A model generated the notes under the pieces. It saw only the letters and a list, made by a program, of their open reading frames with translations, had not been told where the DNA came from and searched no databases. A stretch of DNA of 64,000 nucleotides from Afipia sp. 1NLS2 (GTDB lineage Bacteria; Pseudomonadota; Alphaproteobacteria; Rhizobiales; Xanthobacteraceae), in NCBI RefSeq assembly GCF_000178995.1, contig NZ_ADVZ01000005.1:186001-250000 (forward strand), given 5' to 3'. Below, piece after piece: positions 36,311 through 46,644 of this stretch (its first letter is position 1; each line of letters opens with the position of its first letter). The position numbers and the translations under genes were made by a program.

Positions 36311-37510
36311 TCATTCGGATGTTTCCGGCGCACTCGCGCCGCGGCCGAGCGCAAGGCTGCTCGCCACGAGAACGAATGCCGCTAATACGCTCGGAGCGGC
36401 CAGCCCGCCATGAAACAGGCTGACTGTCGGCGGCCCTAGAATCTGTCCCAGTGCGAAAGCAGCAGTATAGAGCGCGATGAGCCGAGCCGCGCTCGTGCCG
36501 CCGAGACGCCGCGCTTCGCGGATGCCTGCCATCGTGATGACCATGAACGTGCCGCCTACGCACAGCGCCGAGAACAACAAGACGTAGAGATTGATCGTGA
36601 AGACCGGCGCGATCACACCGGCGGCCAGAATCCATTGCGCGCGAATCCAAAGGCGGCGCGCCGAATGATGCGGCAGGAATGCCGCGGCGCAGAGCGTCGA
36701 GATCGCGCCTGCCGCACCGAACACAGGCCATATCAGACCAAACAGGAGCGGATCGGTGATGACCTCCCGCGCCAGAGCGGGCAGGAATGTAGCGGGGATG
36801 ATGTATCCGTAACCGAAAGCGCCATAGCACAGCGCCGCCAGCCGCGCCTCGCCCCTCAGGGGGGCCGCGCGGGACTTCGTCACCGGCACCTCGTGTCCGT
36901 CGTCACCCCTGAGCGGCAGCCAGAGCGCCAACGCGAAGACGGCGGCAACGCCGCCAAGGCAGATCCATGTCGACCGCGCACCGAACGCGAGGCTTCCCGC
37001 GGCGAGGCAGATGACGCCCGTGGCGCAGATGCCGACGCCAACTCCGGAAAAGACATAGCCTGACCATGTTTTCTTATGGGCCAGCGCAAGGCGCGGCATC
37101 GCCCAAGCGGAAACGCCCACCAGCACGAAGGCGCTGGCGGCACCAGCCAGTAGCCGCAGAATCAGCCAGATCCAGAAACCCTCCGTCAAACCCATTGCGA
37201 AGGTGAGGACGGCAATCGACAGAAGTCCCCAGCGGACGGCCCTCGCCGGACCGGGATGCCACCCGATGCAGATCAGTGCACCGGCCAGATAACCAAGGTA
37301 ATTGGCCGTTGCGAGCCAGCCGCCCTGAACCAGCGTGACGCTCCCTTCCTGCTGCATTAGCGGCAGCACCGGCGTGAATGCGAACCGCCCGATCCCCATC
37401 GCGACCGCCAGCCCCGCAAGGCCAATCCATGCGACAGCGCCAACGCGCATGACAGGCGATACGGTCGGGGTGGAAACAGACGACATGAGTTGCCCAGCGG
37501 TTGAGTCCAT
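36311..37510 (-). CDS. MFS transporter (YbfB/YjiJ type)
   Basis: The protein of about 399 residues has twelve predicted membrane helices and the motif GIGRFAFTPVLPLM early on, typical of the YbfB/YjiJ branch of the major facilitator superfamily. The substrate is unknown. Start candidates are ATG 37510, 37519 and 37486. It is divergent from a LysR gene and 4 bp or more overlapping with the carboxymuconolactone decarboxylase-like gene, suggesting uptake or export of an aromatic-derived compound. Confidence 0.85.
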   Translation of the reverse strand: MDSTAGQLMSSVSTPTVSPVMRVGAVAWIGLAGLAVAMGIGRFAFTPVLPLMQQEGSVTLVQGGWLATANYLGYLAGALICIGWHPGPARAVRWGLLSIAVLTFAMGLTEGFWIWLILRLLAGAASAFVLVGVSAWAMPRLALAHKKTWSGYVFSGVGVGICATGVICLAAGSLAFGARSTWICLGGVAAVFALALWLPLRGDDGHEVPVTKSRAAPLRGEARLAALCYGAFGYGYIIPATFLPALAREVITDPLLFGLIWPVFGAAGAISTLCAAAFLPHHSARRLWIRAQWILAAGVIAPVFTINLYVLLFSALCVGGTFMVITMAGIREARRLGGTSAARLIALYTAAFALGQILGPPTVSLFHGGLAAPSVLAAFVLVASSLALGRGASAPETSE

Positions 37511-37553
37511 CGACCGCAAGCGTAGACTGACGCTGTATTCTCGGATATTGAAT

Positions 37554-37584
37554 AATGTAGAACATTGTATTCTCTTTATGAGAA
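37554..37584. promoter_or_regulatory. Candidate LysR operator (two inverted repeats)
   Basis: Between the divergent MFS and LysR genes stand two perfect inverted repeats: AATGT-AGA-ACATT at 37554-37566 and TTCTC-TTTAT-GAGAA at 37570-37584. The latter has the T-N11-A spacing (or near) of LysR-type boxes. Placement just before the LysR start fits autoregulation. Confidence 0.6.
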
Positions 37585-37599
37585 CACTAGAGGCGCACG

Positions 37600-38520
37600 A
37601 TGAACTTCACCGATCTGCAGATGTTCAAGACCGTCGCCGAAGAAGGCGGCATCATCAAAGCGGCGCAGAAACTGCACCGTGTCCCGTCGAACGTAACAAC
37701 GCGTATCAAACAACTTGAGAGTGCGATCGGCGTGCCGCTGTTTCACCGCGACCGCCAGCGGCTGCATCTTTCGCCCAGCGGCGAATTGCTGCTCGATTAT
37801 GCGGAACGGCTGATCCGGCTGTCCGAGGAAGCACGCAACGCTGTGTCGGGCGCCCCACCCCATGGACTCTTGAAACTTGGGGCACTGGAAAGCACGTCAG
37901 CGAGCCGCCTGCCCGGCGTACTGGCCGACTTTCACCGCCGCTATCCCGATGTGCGCCTGGAATTGACTACCGGTACGAACGATGCGCTGGTCAACGCAGT
38001 AGCGGAACGGCGGCTGGATGCGGCCTTTATCGCCGAGCCGCCATCCGTGCGCGGGCTCGCTCACCTGCCCGTGTTTCGTGAACGCCTCGTGGTCATCTCC
38101 AGCCTGGATCATCCGCCCATTGCCAGTTCGCGCGAGGCCGCAGGCCAAAGCCTGATCGCCTTTCCGAGCGGCTGCGCCTATCGCCGTGTCATGCAGCGCT
38201 GGCTGAAACGCGAAAGCCTCGCCACTCTGAGAGTTCTCGAGCTCACCTCCTACCATGCAATCGTCGCCTGCGTCGCAGCCGGTGCGGGCATCGCGCTGGT
38301 GCCGGAAGCCGTGCTCGACGCAATGCCACACGCGCGGGTGCGGCGTAATCCGATTCCGCGCGCCCAAAGCGAGATCGTCACGCCGCTGATCTGGCGCGAA
38401 GGCGAAATATCGGCACCGGTCATGGCTCTCCGGATGCTGATGAACTCCATGACGACAGAGACATCCGCAAAAAAGCGAAGTCTAAAAACGCTGCGGAGCG
38501 GACGGACAGCCAAGGTCTAG
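37600..38520 (+). CDS. LysR-family transcriptional regulator
   Basis: The 306-residue protein begins MNFTDLQMFKTVAEEGGIIKAAQKLHRVPSNV (in two parts: MNFTDLQMFKTVAEEGG and AAQKLHRVPSNVTTRIKQLE), the winged helix-turn-helix of LysR proteins, followed by an effector-binding domain with LKLGALESTSASRLPGVL. It is divergent from the MFS and carboxymuconolactone decarboxylase-like genes, which are its likely targets. The inducer is unknown. Confidence 0.92.
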   Translation: MNFTDLQMFKTVAEEGGIIKAAQKLHRVPSNVTTRIKQLESAIGVPLFHRDRQRLHLSPSGELLLDYAERLIRLSEEARNAVSGAPPHGLLKLGALESTSASRLPGVLADFHRRYPDVRLELTTGTNDALVNAVAERRLDAAFIAEPPSVRGLAHLPVFRERLVVISSLDHPPIASSREAAGQSLIAFPSGCAYRRVMQRWLKRESLATLRVLELTSYHAIVACVAAGAGIALVPEAVLDAMPHARVRRNPIPRAQSEIVTPLIWREGEISAPVMALRMLMNSMTTETSAKKRSLKTLRSGRTAKV

Positions 38521-38558
38521 CCTTTGCATCGGGTTTCGCCGCCATGGTAAGTGAGGCG

Positions 38559-39041
38559 ATGCCCGCTCTCATCCTTCCCCTGACCGAGGCTGCCACGCAC
38601 TGGACGCCGCGCGGCGCGCTGATCGGGCTCGACCTCGGCACCAAGACCATCGGTGTCGCCGTGTCCGACCCCGATCGGCGGCTTGCGACTGGCGTCACGA
38701 CGATCCAGCGCAAAACCTTCACCAAGGACGCCGCCGAACTGCTCAGGATCGCAGGCGAGCGCGCCTCCTCCGGATTCGTGCTCGGCCTGCCGATCAATAT
38801 GGACGGCAGCGAAGGCCCGCGCGCACAATCCACCCGCGCGTTCGCCCGTAATTTTTCCAAGCTCACCGACCTCGCCATTGGCCTGTGGGACGAACGGCTC
38901 TCGACCGCCGCCGTCGAACGCGAACTGATCGCCAACGATGTCAGCCGCGCGCGCCGCGCCGAGGTGATTGACGAGCACGCCGCAATCTTCATTCTGCAAG
39001 GCGCGCTGGACCGCCTCGCGGCGCTGAGCCGCCAGTCATAA
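38559..39041 (+). CDS. ruvX: Putative pre-16S rRNA nuclease / Holliday junction resolvase RuvX (YqgF)
   Basis: The 160-residue protein has the RNase H-like fold of YqgF: LIGLDLGTKTIGVAVSD (catalytic Asp), VLGLPINMDGSEGPRAQ, and WDERLSTAAVER with the conserved Asp/Glu, then VIDEHAAIFILQ. YqgF processes the 5' end of 16S rRNA; the older name is Holliday junction resolvase. The start MPALILPL at 38559 was preferred to ATG 38544; either is possible. Confidence 0.93.
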   Translation: MPALILPLTEAATHWTPRGALIGLDLGTKTIGVAVSDPDRRLATGVTTIQRKTFTKDAAELLRIAGERASSGFVLGLPINMDGSEGPRAQSTRAFARNFSKLTDLAIGLWDERLSTAAVERELIANDVSRARRAEVIDEHAAIFILQGALDRLAALSRQS

Positions 39042-39047
39042 CCCCGC

Positions 39048-39833
39048 TCAGGAATGCGTGGCGAGCCAGATGGTCTGGATCGTTGCAGCGAGATTGTTCA
39101 GGCCGTGGATCACGACCGTGAGCCACGTCGAATTGCTTCTATAGCGCAAGTAGCCGAGCAGCAACCCGATCGAGAACACCTCGCCGAGGAAGAACCAGTC
39201 GTATTGCAGGTGCATCAGCGTCCACACCGCCGAGGACAGGATGATCGCACCGGGAATCCGTAGGAAGGATTCTGACCAGCCGCGATAGAGAAAGCCACGC
39301 ACGAAGAATTCCTCGGTGACCGGCGCGGCCACCACTATGGCGAGAACGAGCAGCCATAGCGTGTTGTCAGCCTGCGCGGCTTTCAGCGTATCCATCATGA
39401 AACCGGGCATCACCTCGCGGCCGGTGGCCTTGGACAGCAAATCCCATCCCTCGACCAGCACCGCGAGGCTGACCGCGCCGATCAGCAGCCACTTCCATGA
39501 CGGGCGGTTCAGGGCGAGGTAATCCGCAAAACGCTGGCGCGCCAGCTTCGTCGCCACCCAGGTCGCGAACAGCACGCCCGGCAGGCCAGTCATGACCGAG
39601 AGCGAGAGCGCCTTGCCGCCCGTGATCACATGCGTCAGCGAATCCGCGAAGGTGGACATGGTGAGCGGCTCTTTCTGCATGAGCAGCAAAACCACAATCG
39701 TCGCGCCCTGCCCGAGGAACAGCGCAATGAAAATCAGCAGCCCCCACAGCGAGGTGCCCCAGAATTTCCAGATGCGCGGCTCCGGCGCGGGCACGGGTAC
39801 AACGGGGTCGGTGAGTGTTTCGGGAAGACTCAT
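39048..39833 (-). CDS. CPBP-family intramembrane glutamic endopeptidase
   Basis: The 261-residue membrane protein has several helices and the CPBP (Abi/CAAX protease) motifs: EEFFVRGFLYRG (motif 1, paired Glu and Arg), LMHLQYDWFF (motif 2 His) and VVIHGLNNL (motif 3 His/Asn). Members process prenylated or signal-type proteins, or bacteriocins; the substrate here is unknown. It is convergent with ruvX. Confidence 0.9.
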   Translation of the reverse strand: MSLPETLTDPVVPVPAPEPRIWKFWGTSLWGLLIFIALFLGQGATIVVLLLMQKEPLTMSTFADSLTHVITGGKALSLSVMTGLPGVLFATWVATKLARQRFADYLALNRPSWKWLLIGAVSLAVLVEGWDLLSKATGREVMPGFMMDTLKAAQADNTLWLLVLAIVVAAPVTEEFFVRGFLYRGWSESFLRIPGAIILSSAVWTLMHLQYDWFFLGEVFSIGLLLGYLRYRSNSTWLTVVIHGLNNLAATIQTIWLATHS

Positions 39834-39860
39834 CGATGTGCTTTCGCTTGCAAAAGAGGC

Positions 39861-41492
39861 TTAAGGCAGCGCCCGCGCGAGCAGGCCCTGAATCTCGCCG
39901 GGGGTGAGGTCGACCGCGCCATACATCAGCCCACGCCGTTGCGCCAGTCGCGTTTGCGCGAACAGGGCCGCATGGCCGGGATGGACTGCCTTCAGCGCGA
40001 CCGCGGCAGCGGCAACCGCCAGGCTTTCCACGGCGTTGCGGGCCGCCCCCTCAGCATCCGGCTGGCCCAGTGCCGCAGCGGTTGCGGACAATGCCGCCTT
40101 TACACCCGGCAAATCCCCCCCCTCTTGCGCGAGATGGGCCAGCACGGCGGCCGCAGCGTCGCGCTCGCGCGACACCACGCGCAGCACGTCGAGGCACATC
40201 ACATTGCCGGAGCCCTCCCAGATCGCGTTGACCGGCGCTTCCCGGTAATGCCGAGCCAGAATGCCCTCCTCGACGTAGCCGTTGCCGCCGAGGCACTCCA
40301 TCGCCTCGTGCAAAAAGGCCGGCGCGCTCTTGCAGACCCAGTATTTCACCACCGGCGTCATCAGCCGCATAGTGGCGCTCTCAACCGGATCATGAGGCGC
40401 ATGGTCGAAGGCGCGGCACAGCCGCATCACCAGCGCCGTCGTAGCCTCGACATGGAGCGCCATGTCGGCAAGTACGCTGCGCATCAGCGGCTGGTCGGCG
40501 AGGTGCCTGCCGAAAACGCTGCGATGCCGCGCATGATGAAGCGCATGCGCAAGACCCGAGCGCATCAGCCCCGCGGAAGCGATGGCGCAATCCTGCCGCG
40601 TCAGCGACACCATTTGAATAATGGTGGCAATACCGCGCCCCTCCTCGCCCAGCCGCAGCGCATACGCACCCTCGAACTCCACCTCGGACGAGGCATTGGA
40701 GCGGTTGCCGAGCTTATCCTTGAGCCGCTGGAAGCGCAGCGCATTCACCGTTCCGTCCGGCGCAAAACGCGGCATGACAAAGCAGGTGAGCCCACCTTCC
40801 ACCTGCGCCAGCACGAGGAACGCATCCGACATCGGCGCCGACATGAACCATTTGTGGCCGGTGATGCGATAGTAATCTCCCTCACGCTCGGCGCGCGTGA
40901 CGTTGGCGCGCACGTCGGTGCCGCCCTGCTTCTCGGTCATACCCATGCCGATGGTCATGCCGCGTTTCTGCCACCACGGCATGAAGGCAGGATCGTAAAC
41001 ATTCGTGCCCAGCACCGGCATGATCTGCACGCGCAGCGCCTCGTCGCTCGCGAGCGCAGCGACCGAGGCGCGTGTCATGGTGATCGGGCACAGGTGCCCG
41101 GTCTCGACCTGTGCGGCGATGAAGAACTTTGCCGCGCGCACGACTTCCGCGGCTCCGCCCGCCGACGTGCCAGCCCCGCTCCATGTCGAATTGTGCAACC
41201 CGGCATGGGCGCTGTGCGCCATCAACTCGTGATAGGCGGGATGAAACTCCACCTCATCGCGGCGGAATCCGCGCGCGTCGTAGGTCTTCAGCTTCGGCGG
41301 GTTCTCGTTGGCAAGCCGCCCGCGCTCGGCCATCGCAGCCGAGCCCCAGAGCCGCCCGAACAGTGACAACTCCTCCGCATGGTCACGCGCGCCATAGGCC
41401 GACACCGCCTCCATCAGAGGGACATCGCAGCCGAACAGGTTGATGTCGCAAAAGGGCGGCGATTGGTTGAGCACGGCGCGGGCGGACGACAT
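39861..41492 (-). CDS. Acyl-CoA dehydrogenase, AidB-like
   Basis: The 543-residue flavoprotein resembles AidB in length and in motifs: FCDINLFGCD near the start, GMGMTEKQGGTDVRAN (flavin site), ITGHKWFMSAPMSDAF, and ECLGGNGYVEEGILARHYREA. E. coli AidB binds DNA and is part of the adaptive response to alkylation; the role in this organism is not shown. The start at 41492 (MSSARAV) has AGGAG 10 bp upstream; an ATG at 41570 adds 26 uncharacteristic residues. Confidence 0.9.
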   Translation of the reverse strand: MSSARAVLNQSPPFCDINLFGCDVPLMEAVSAYGARDHAEELSLFGRLWGSAAMAERGRLANENPPKLKTYDARGFRRDEVEFHPAYHELMAHSAHAGLHNSTWSGAGTSAGGAAEVVRAAKFFIAAQVETGHLCPITMTRASVAALASDEALRVQIMPVLGTNVYDPAFMPWWQKRGMTIGMGMTEKQGGTDVRANVTRAEREGDYYRITGHKWFMSAPMSDAFLVLAQVEGGLTCFVMPRFAPDGTVNALRFQRLKDKLGNRSNASSEVEFEGAYALRLGEEGRGIATIIQMVSLTRQDCAIASAGLMRSGLAHALHHARHRSVFGRHLADQPLMRSVLADMALHVEATTALVMRLCRAFDHAPHDPVESATMRLMTPVVKYWVCKSAPAFLHEAMECLGGNGYVEEGILARHYREAPVNAIWEGSGNVMCLDVLRVVSRERDAAAAVLAHLAQEGGDLPGVKAALSATAAALGQPDAEGAARNAVESLAVAAAAVALKAVHPGHAALFAQTRLAQRRGLMYGAVDLTPGEIQGLLARALP

Positions 41493-41659
41493 GGCAATGC
41501 TCCTGACGAAGACGGAGCGACACCCGCTCCGATTCGGGCCGGATGGGTACAAGTCTAACGCCAGCGGCATGGCGCGGAAAATCGTCGCAATGAGAAATTT
41601 TCCGGAACCTGCCCTGCTGCACGAGGTTTCCCGGCAAGGACTACCGAGAGGAGCGGCAA

Positions 41660-41944
41660 ATGCACGTGAAAGCCATTCTTGCTGCGGTCATCGCGGCGAT
41701 GATCCTGAGCACATACGGCGCCTCCGCGCAGAACACGCCGGCCCAAAGCCCGACGACTCAAAACCCGAGCCAGCCGGCCACCAGCGATGGGCCTGATGCA
41801 ACGCAGTCCGCGCCAGCCGAGTCCCCGCAGGCGTCCGGCCATGATGCCCAGTCCGGCCAGCCGGAAACCGGCCCGAACGCGGCCAAGACCCAAGGCACAG
41901 CGAGCGGCGACTACAAGGGCATCCACGACAGCAACAAGAAATAA
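41660..41944 (+). CDS. Small secreted Gln/Pro/Ser-rich protein
   Basis: The 94-residue protein has a signal peptide (AILAAVIAAMILSTYGASAQ), then a low-complexity, hydrophilic sequence rich in Pro, Gln, Ser and Ala, ending in DYKGIHDSNKK. The ribosome site GAGAGGAG is upstream. No family was recognised. Confidence 0.75.
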   Translation: MHVKAILAAVIAAMILSTYGASAQNTPAQSPTTQNPSQPATSDGPDATQSAPAESPQASGHDAQSGQPETGPNAAKTQGTASGDYKGIHDSNKK

Positions 41945-42124
41945 CAGCGCCTTTCAGGCACCTTGGGCATGCACCTGGCAGCCGATCGGGCCCGCCTTCT
42001 CTGGCTATGGGCGAAGCCCCTTCGGCCGCAATTTACCTTGCCCTGCGCAGGCTAGCGCGAACCGTCCACAGCCGCCAAATCCGCCTTGCTCCGAATGGCA
42101 AGTCTGCCTATAGGTTTGGCTTTA

Positions 42125-43078
42125 ATGACCCCTGCACCAAAATCGAGTTTTGTCCTCGGGCACCGGCATCTGCTGGGCATCGAAGGGCTTTCCGCGGCCG
42201 ACATCACCGGCCTTCTCGACCTCGCCGGCGAATACGTCGAACTGAACCGGCAGGTGGACAAGAAAAGCGCCGTCCTGAGCGGCCGCACCCAGGTCAATTT
42301 GTTCTTCGAGAACTCCACCCGCACCCAGTCGTCCTTCGAGATTGCCGGTAAGCGGCTCGGGGCGGATGTCATGAACATGTCCGTCTCCTCGTCCTCGATG
42401 CGCAAGGGCGAGACGCTGATGGACACCGCCGTGACGCTGAACGCGATGCACCCCGACATTCTGGTGGTGCGCCATCACGCCTCCGGCGCGGTCGAGCTGC
42501 TGGCGCGCAAGGTCGATGGTTCCGTCGTCAACGCGGGTGACGGCGCGCACGAACATCCGACGCAGGCGCTGCTCGACGCACTCACCATCCGCCGCAACAA
42601 GGGACGGCTGGAAGGTCTGCTGGTCGCGATCTGCGGCGACGTACTGCATTCGCGCGTCGCCCGCTCGAACATCATTCTGCTCAACCTGATGGGCGCGCGG
42701 GTTCGCGTCGTCGGCCCCTCTACGCTGCTGCCACCCGGCATCGAGCGAATGGGTGTCGAGGTCGCGCACGACATGCGCGAGGGGTTGAACGGCGCCGACA
42801 TCGTGATGATGCTGCGATTGCAGCGCGAGCGCATGAGCGGCTCTTTCGTGCCGTCGAGTTCGGAATACTTCCAATTCTACGGCCTCGACCAGAAGAAGCT
42901 GTCTTATGCCAAGCCCGATGCGCTCGTTATGCATCCGGGCCCGATGAATCGCGGAGTCGAGATCGACTCCATTGTCGCCGACGGCGCACAATCGCTGATC
43001 CGCGAGCAGGTCGAAATGGGAGTGGCGGTACGCATGGCGGTGCTCGAAGCACTCGCCCGCAATCTGCCGAATGCGTGA
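42125..43078 (+). CDS. pyrB: Aspartate carbamoyltransferase catalytic subunit
   Basis: PyrB joins carbamoyl phosphate and aspartate in pyrimidine synthesis. The 317-residue protein has the phosphate-binding motif [28 protein letters not shown], and [12 protein letters not shown] near the end. ATG 42125 was chosen over ATGs at 42086 and 42095 because it matches the normal N-terminal length. pyrC-like follows 3 bp later. Confidence 0.95.
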   Translation: MTPAPKSSFVLGHRHLLGIEGLSAADITGLLDLAGEYVELNRQVDKKSAVLSGRTQVNLFFENSTRTQSSFEIAGKRLGADVMNMSVSSSSMRKGETLMDTAVTLNAMHPDILVVRHHASGAVELLARKVDGSVVNAGDGAHEHPTQALLDALTIRRNKGRLEGLLVAICGDVLHSRVARSNIILLNLMGARVRVVGPSTLLPPGIERMGVEVAHDMREGLNGADIVMMLRLQRERMSGSFVPSSSEYFQFYGLDQKKLSYAKPDALVMHPGPMNRGVEIDSIVADGAQSLIREQVEMGVAVRMAVLEALARNLPNA

Positions 43079-43081
43079 ACC

Positions 43082-44383
43082 ATGCTGAAAGATAACCGCC
43101 CCACGCTTCTCATCAATGCCCGCCTGATCGATCCCTCATGCGATCTCGACGGCCGTGGCGGGGTGCTGATCCATGACGGCGTCATCGCCGAGGCCGGGCC
43201 CGGTGTCGGCAAGAGCCATGCACCCGAGGGTGCTGAGATCATCGATTGCGCGGGCAAGGTCATAGCCCCCGGCCTGATCGACATGCGCGCCTTCGTCGGC
43301 GAACCCGGCGCGGGCCATCGCGAGACATTCGCCTCCGCAAGCCAGGCGGCGGCGGCGGGCGGTATCACTACCATCATCTGCCAGCCGGACACCAAGCCCG
43401 TCACCGACAATTCGGCGACGGTCGACTTCGTGCTGCGCCGCGCCCGCGACACCGCCGTGGTCAACATCCATCCGATGGCCGCGTTGACCAAGGGCTTTGC
43501 GGGCGAGGAGATGACCGAGTTCGGCCTTCTCAAGGCCGCGGGCGCGGTCGCCTTCACCGACGGCGCGCGCAGCGTGACGAACGCGCAGGTGATGCGCCGC
43601 GCGCTGACCTACGCACGCGATTTCGGCGTGCTGATCGTCCACCACACCGAAGATCCCAACCTCGCAGGCGAAGGAGTGATGAACGAAGGCGAGTTGGCCT
43701 CCCGCCTCGGCTTGATCGGCGCGCCGAGCGCCGCCGAAGCGGTGATGCTGGAGCGTGACATGCGCCTCGTCGCGCTGACCGGCGGGCGCTATCACGCCGC
43801 CTCCGTGAGTTGCACCGAGTCGCTCGACATCCTGCGGCGCGCGCGCGAAGCCGGTCTTGCCGTCAGCGCCTCCGCCTCGATCAATCATCTGACCCTGAAC
43901 GAGAACGATATCGGCCCCTACAAGACCTTCCTCAAGCTGTCGCCGCCGCTGCGCACCGAGGACGACCGCAAGGAACTGGTGGCCGCCGTCGCATCCGGGC
44001 TCATCGACGTCATCATGTCGGATCATAATCCGCAGGACGTCGAGGTGAAGCGCCTGCCGTTCGCGGAAGCGGCTTCCGGCGCGATCGGGCTGGAAACCAT
44101 GCTCTCTGCCGGCCTGCGTCTCGTCCACAATGGCGAGATTGAACTAACCCGCCTCATCCGCGCGATGTCCACGCGGCCCGCCGAACTGCTCGGGCTTCCG
44201 GGCGGCACACTGCGCAGGGGTCGCCCCGCCGATATCGTCGTGATCGATCTCGATACGCCGTGGATCCTCGACCCCGCCGACCTGAAATCGAAGTGCAAGA
44301 ACACGCCATTTGATGAGGCCCGCTTCACCGGGCGCGCGGTGCGCACCATTGTCGGCGGCCGCACCGTGTTCGAACAGGTGTGA
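43082..44383 (+). CDS. pyrC: Dihydroorotase-family protein lacking the HxH metal motif
   Basis: The 433-residue amidohydrolase is close to the type I dihydroorotases: [31 protein letters not shown] and [11 protein letters not shown] align to metal and substrate regions. At the first metal site, however, the motif [13 protein letters not shown] lacks the two His of the usual DxHVHxRxPG. In some bacteria such pyrB-linked homologues are inactive partners of PyrB and a separate active dihydroorotase exists elsewhere. Which applies here is unknown. It is in an apparent operon with pyrB and plsY. Confidence 0.88.
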   Translation: MLKDNRPTLLINARLIDPSCDLDGRGGVLIHDGVIAEAGPGVGKSHAPEGAEIIDCAGKVIAPGLIDMRAFVGEPGAGHRETFASASQAAAAGGITTIICQPDTKPVTDNSATVDFVLRRARDTAVVNIHPMAALTKGFAGEEMTEFGLLKAAGAVAFTDGARSVTNAQVMRRALTYARDFGVLIVHHTEDPNLAGEGVMNEGELASRLGLIGAPSAAEAVMLERDMRLVALTGGRYHAASVSCTESLDILRRAREAGLAVSASASINHLTLNENDIGPYKTFLKLSPPLRTEDDRKELVAAVASGLIDVIMSDHNPQDVEVKRLPFAEAASGAIGLETMLSAGLRLVHNGEIELTRLIRAMSTRPAELLGLPGGTLRRGRPADIVVIDLDTPWILDPADLKSKCKNTPFDEARFTGRAVRTIVGGRTVFEQV

Positions 44384-44387
44384 GCGC

Positions 44388-44990
44388 ATGGACCTCTCGC
44401 CTGCAGTCGCGACGGCTCTCTCTCTAGCGATCGGCTACCTGTTCGGCTCGATCCCGTTCGGCCTGCTGATCACCCGCCGCGCGGGCACTGCCGATCTGCG
44501 CTCTATCGGCTCGGGCAATATCGGCGCGACCAACGTGCTGCGCACCGGACGCAAAGGCCTCGCTGCCGCGACGCTTGTCGGTGACATGCTCAAGGGCACC
44601 GCTGCCGTTCTGCTTGCCCGCTATCTGCTCGGTGACGACGCTGCCATCGCCGCAGGCCTCGGTGCCTTTCTCGGGCACATCCTCCCCGTCTGGCTGAAGT
44701 TCAAAGGCGGCAAGGGTGTCGCGACCTATATCGGCGTGCTGCTCGGCCTGTGGTGGCCGGCGGCGCTGATCTTCTGCGCGGTGTGGCTCGCGATTGCCGC
44801 CATCACCCGATACTCCTCGCTGGCCGCACTGATCGCCAGCGCCGTGATCCCGCCGCTGCTGCTGTGGCTACAGTACCTGCCGCTGGCGACCCTGTTCGCC
44901 GTGCTCTCCGCCATCCTGTGGTTCAAACACCGCGCCAACATCCGCCGTCTGATGGACGGCAGCGAGGGCAAGATCGGCGCGAAGACTTAA
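44388..44990 (+). CDS. plsY: Acyl-phosphate glycerol-3-phosphate acyltransferase
   Basis: PlsY makes lysophosphatidic acid from acyl phosphate in the inner membrane. The 200-residue protein has five predicted helices and the three conserved motifs [11 protein letters not shown], a [19 protein letters not shown] stretch, and a Leu/Arg-rich ending with [13 protein letters not shown]. It starts 4 bp after the pyrC stop, so the genes are coupled. Confidence 0.94.
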   Translation: MDLSPAVATALSLAIGYLFGSIPFGLLITRRAGTADLRSIGSGNIGATNVLRTGRKGLAAATLVGDMLKGTAAVLLARYLLGDDAAIAAGLGAFLGHILPVWLKFKGGKGVATYIGVLLGLWWPAALIFCAVWLAIAAITRYSSLAALIASAVIPPLLLWLQYLPLATLFAVLSAILWFKHRANIRRLMDGSEGKIGAKT

Positions 44991-45067
44991 AACACCTCTC
45001 ATTTCGCAACAACCCGCATTGTTCCCTGCCCCGAGTTGCGCAACACTGGCCGCCACGGGAGGCGGTC

Positions 45068-46189
45068 GTGGACAGGCTCGCATCGGCACCCATCAGGTTG
45101 AACGACGGCCAGCGCATCGACTGGCTGCGGCTGATCCGCAGTGAGCATGTCGGGCCCCGCACATTCCGCTCTCTCGTCAATCATTGCGGTAGCGCCAGAG
45201 CTGCACTCGAACGCCTGCCCGACCTCGCACGTCGCGGCGGCGCGAGCCGCCCCGGACGGATATGCTCCCTTGAGGAAGCTGAGCGCGAAATCGAAGGTAG
45301 TAACAGGCTTGGCGTCACGTTGCTTGCCCCTGGCGAGCACGGCTATCCGCCACGGCTCGCGCTGATCGACGACCCCCCACCCCTGCTCGGCGTGCGCGGT
45401 GCACACGAGGTCGAGATGCGCCCGATGATCGGCGTTGTTGGTTCGCGTAACGCCTCCGGCGTCGGTCTGAAATTCGCGCAGACCATCGCGCACGATCTGG
45501 CGGCCGCCGGATTCGTCATCACCTCAGGTTTGGCGCGCGGTATCGATCAGGCGGCCCACCGCGCAACATTGAGCGGCGGCACCGTGGCCGTGCTCGCGGG
45601 CGGACACGACCGTATCTATCCGCCCGAACATGAAGGCCTGCTCGCCGCGATCATCGACGCAGGCGGCGGCGCAATCTCGGAAATGCCGCTTGGCCACGGC
45701 CCACGTGCCCGCGACTTTCCACGCCGCAACCGCCTGATCTCCGGAACTGCACTCGGCATTCTGATCGTCGAAGCCGCCCACCGTTCCGGCTCGCTCATCA
45801 CCGCGCGCTTCGCCAACGAACAGGGCCGCGAGGTGTTCGCGGTCCCCGGTTCGCCGCTCGACCCGCGCGCCGCCGGGACCAACGACCTCATCAAGCAGGG
45901 CGCGACGCTCACGACTTCGGCCGCAGACATTATAAATGTCGTTGCGTCGATCATGGGCCGCCCGATCGAACTGCCGATGGAGGAAGACGAGGCTCCGCAC
46001 GAGAGCCGCGAGCCACAGGACACCGATCGTGCCCGGATCGTCGGCCTGCTTGGTCCCTCGCCCATCGGGATCGACGATCTGGTGCGGATGGCCGAAACCT
46101 CGCCTGCCATCGTGCGTACGGTGCTGCTCGAACTTGAGATGGCCGGGCGGCTGGAACGCCATGGTGGCGGCATGGTTTCGCTGAACTGA
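45068..46189 (+). CDS. dprA: DNA processing protein DprA
   Basis: DprA protects incoming single-stranded DNA during natural transformation and loads RecA. The 373-residue protein has a Rossmann-like core with [41 protein letters not shown] and [20 protein letters not shown], and a winged-helix C-terminal domain. GTG 45068 is preceded by GGGAGG; the open frame upstream overlaps plsY and is not DprA-like. Confidence 0.93.
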   Translation: MDRLASAPIRLNDGQRIDWLRLIRSEHVGPRTFRSLVNHCGSARAALERLPDLARRGGASRPGRICSLEEAEREIEGSNRLGVTLLAPGEHGYPPRLALIDDPPPLLGVRGAHEVEMRPMIGVVGSRNASGVGLKFAQTIAHDLAAAGFVITSGLARGIDQAAHRATLSGGTVAVLAGGHDRIYPPEHEGLLAAIIDAGGGAISEMPLGHGPRARDFPRRNRLISGTALGILIVEAAHRSGSLITARFANEQGREVFAVPGSPLDPRAAGTNDLIKQGATLTTSAADIINVVASIMGRPIELPMEEDEAPHESREPQDTDRARIVGLLGPSPIGIDDLVRMAETSPAIVRTVLLELEMAGRLERHGGGMVSLN

Positions 46190-46200
46190 CTGTTCCAATA

Positions 46201-46413
46201 TCAGCGGGATTTCCGGTGCGTCCGCATCAGGCCATCGGCCTCCATGCGCGCCATGTCCAGAAGATAGCCGAGCGTATCGAAACGATTCCGATGACAGATG
46301 GACGTCAGATTGAGCAGCGTCTCCGCAATAAAGGCTGCCGCCTCCTCCGCGCCGCCATCTTCGCCGCGCTGCTCTGATTTAGGCTCCGTCGATCTGTCTC
46401 GGCGAGGCGGCAT
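46201..46413 (-). CDS. Small conserved-looking protein, convergent with dprA
   Basis: The 70-residue protein has a hydrophilic, charged N-terminus and a C-terminal helix region AAAFIAETLLNLTSICHRNRFDTLGYLLDMARMEADG. I have split this into AAAFIAETLLNLTSICH and RFDTLGYLLDMARMEADG. No family was recognised, but the pattern is compatible with a real Bradyrhizobium-group protein. No strong ribosome site was judged. Confidence 0.55.
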   Translation of the reverse strand: MPPRRDRSTEPKSEQRGEDGGAEEAAAFIAETLLNLTSICHRNRFDTLGYLLDMARMEADGLMRTHRKSR

Positions 46414-46644
46414 AAACTCCAGCCTGTCCTGGAATCAGGATAATATTCTTATACTCCAAGTTTTGATTTATGCAACTTCCGGCTTAATTTAATTAAAATT
46501 TACAACTTTAAGTACCTGTTCCCTTGCCCCTTCAAGCGACCGGCATTTGACAGCACCCCCCACTTTACCCATGTATCGCTGCGAAAGCCTCGTCCCCTCG
46601 CGGTGATTCCGGGGCTTATTTTCAGCCTAACTCATTGGATTCAA

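Noticed and set aside
35377-36354. 325-codon minus-strand open frame
   Set aside because: It overlaps the carboxymuconolactone decarboxylase-like gene in another frame and shows only the Arg/Ala-rich composition of shadow frames.
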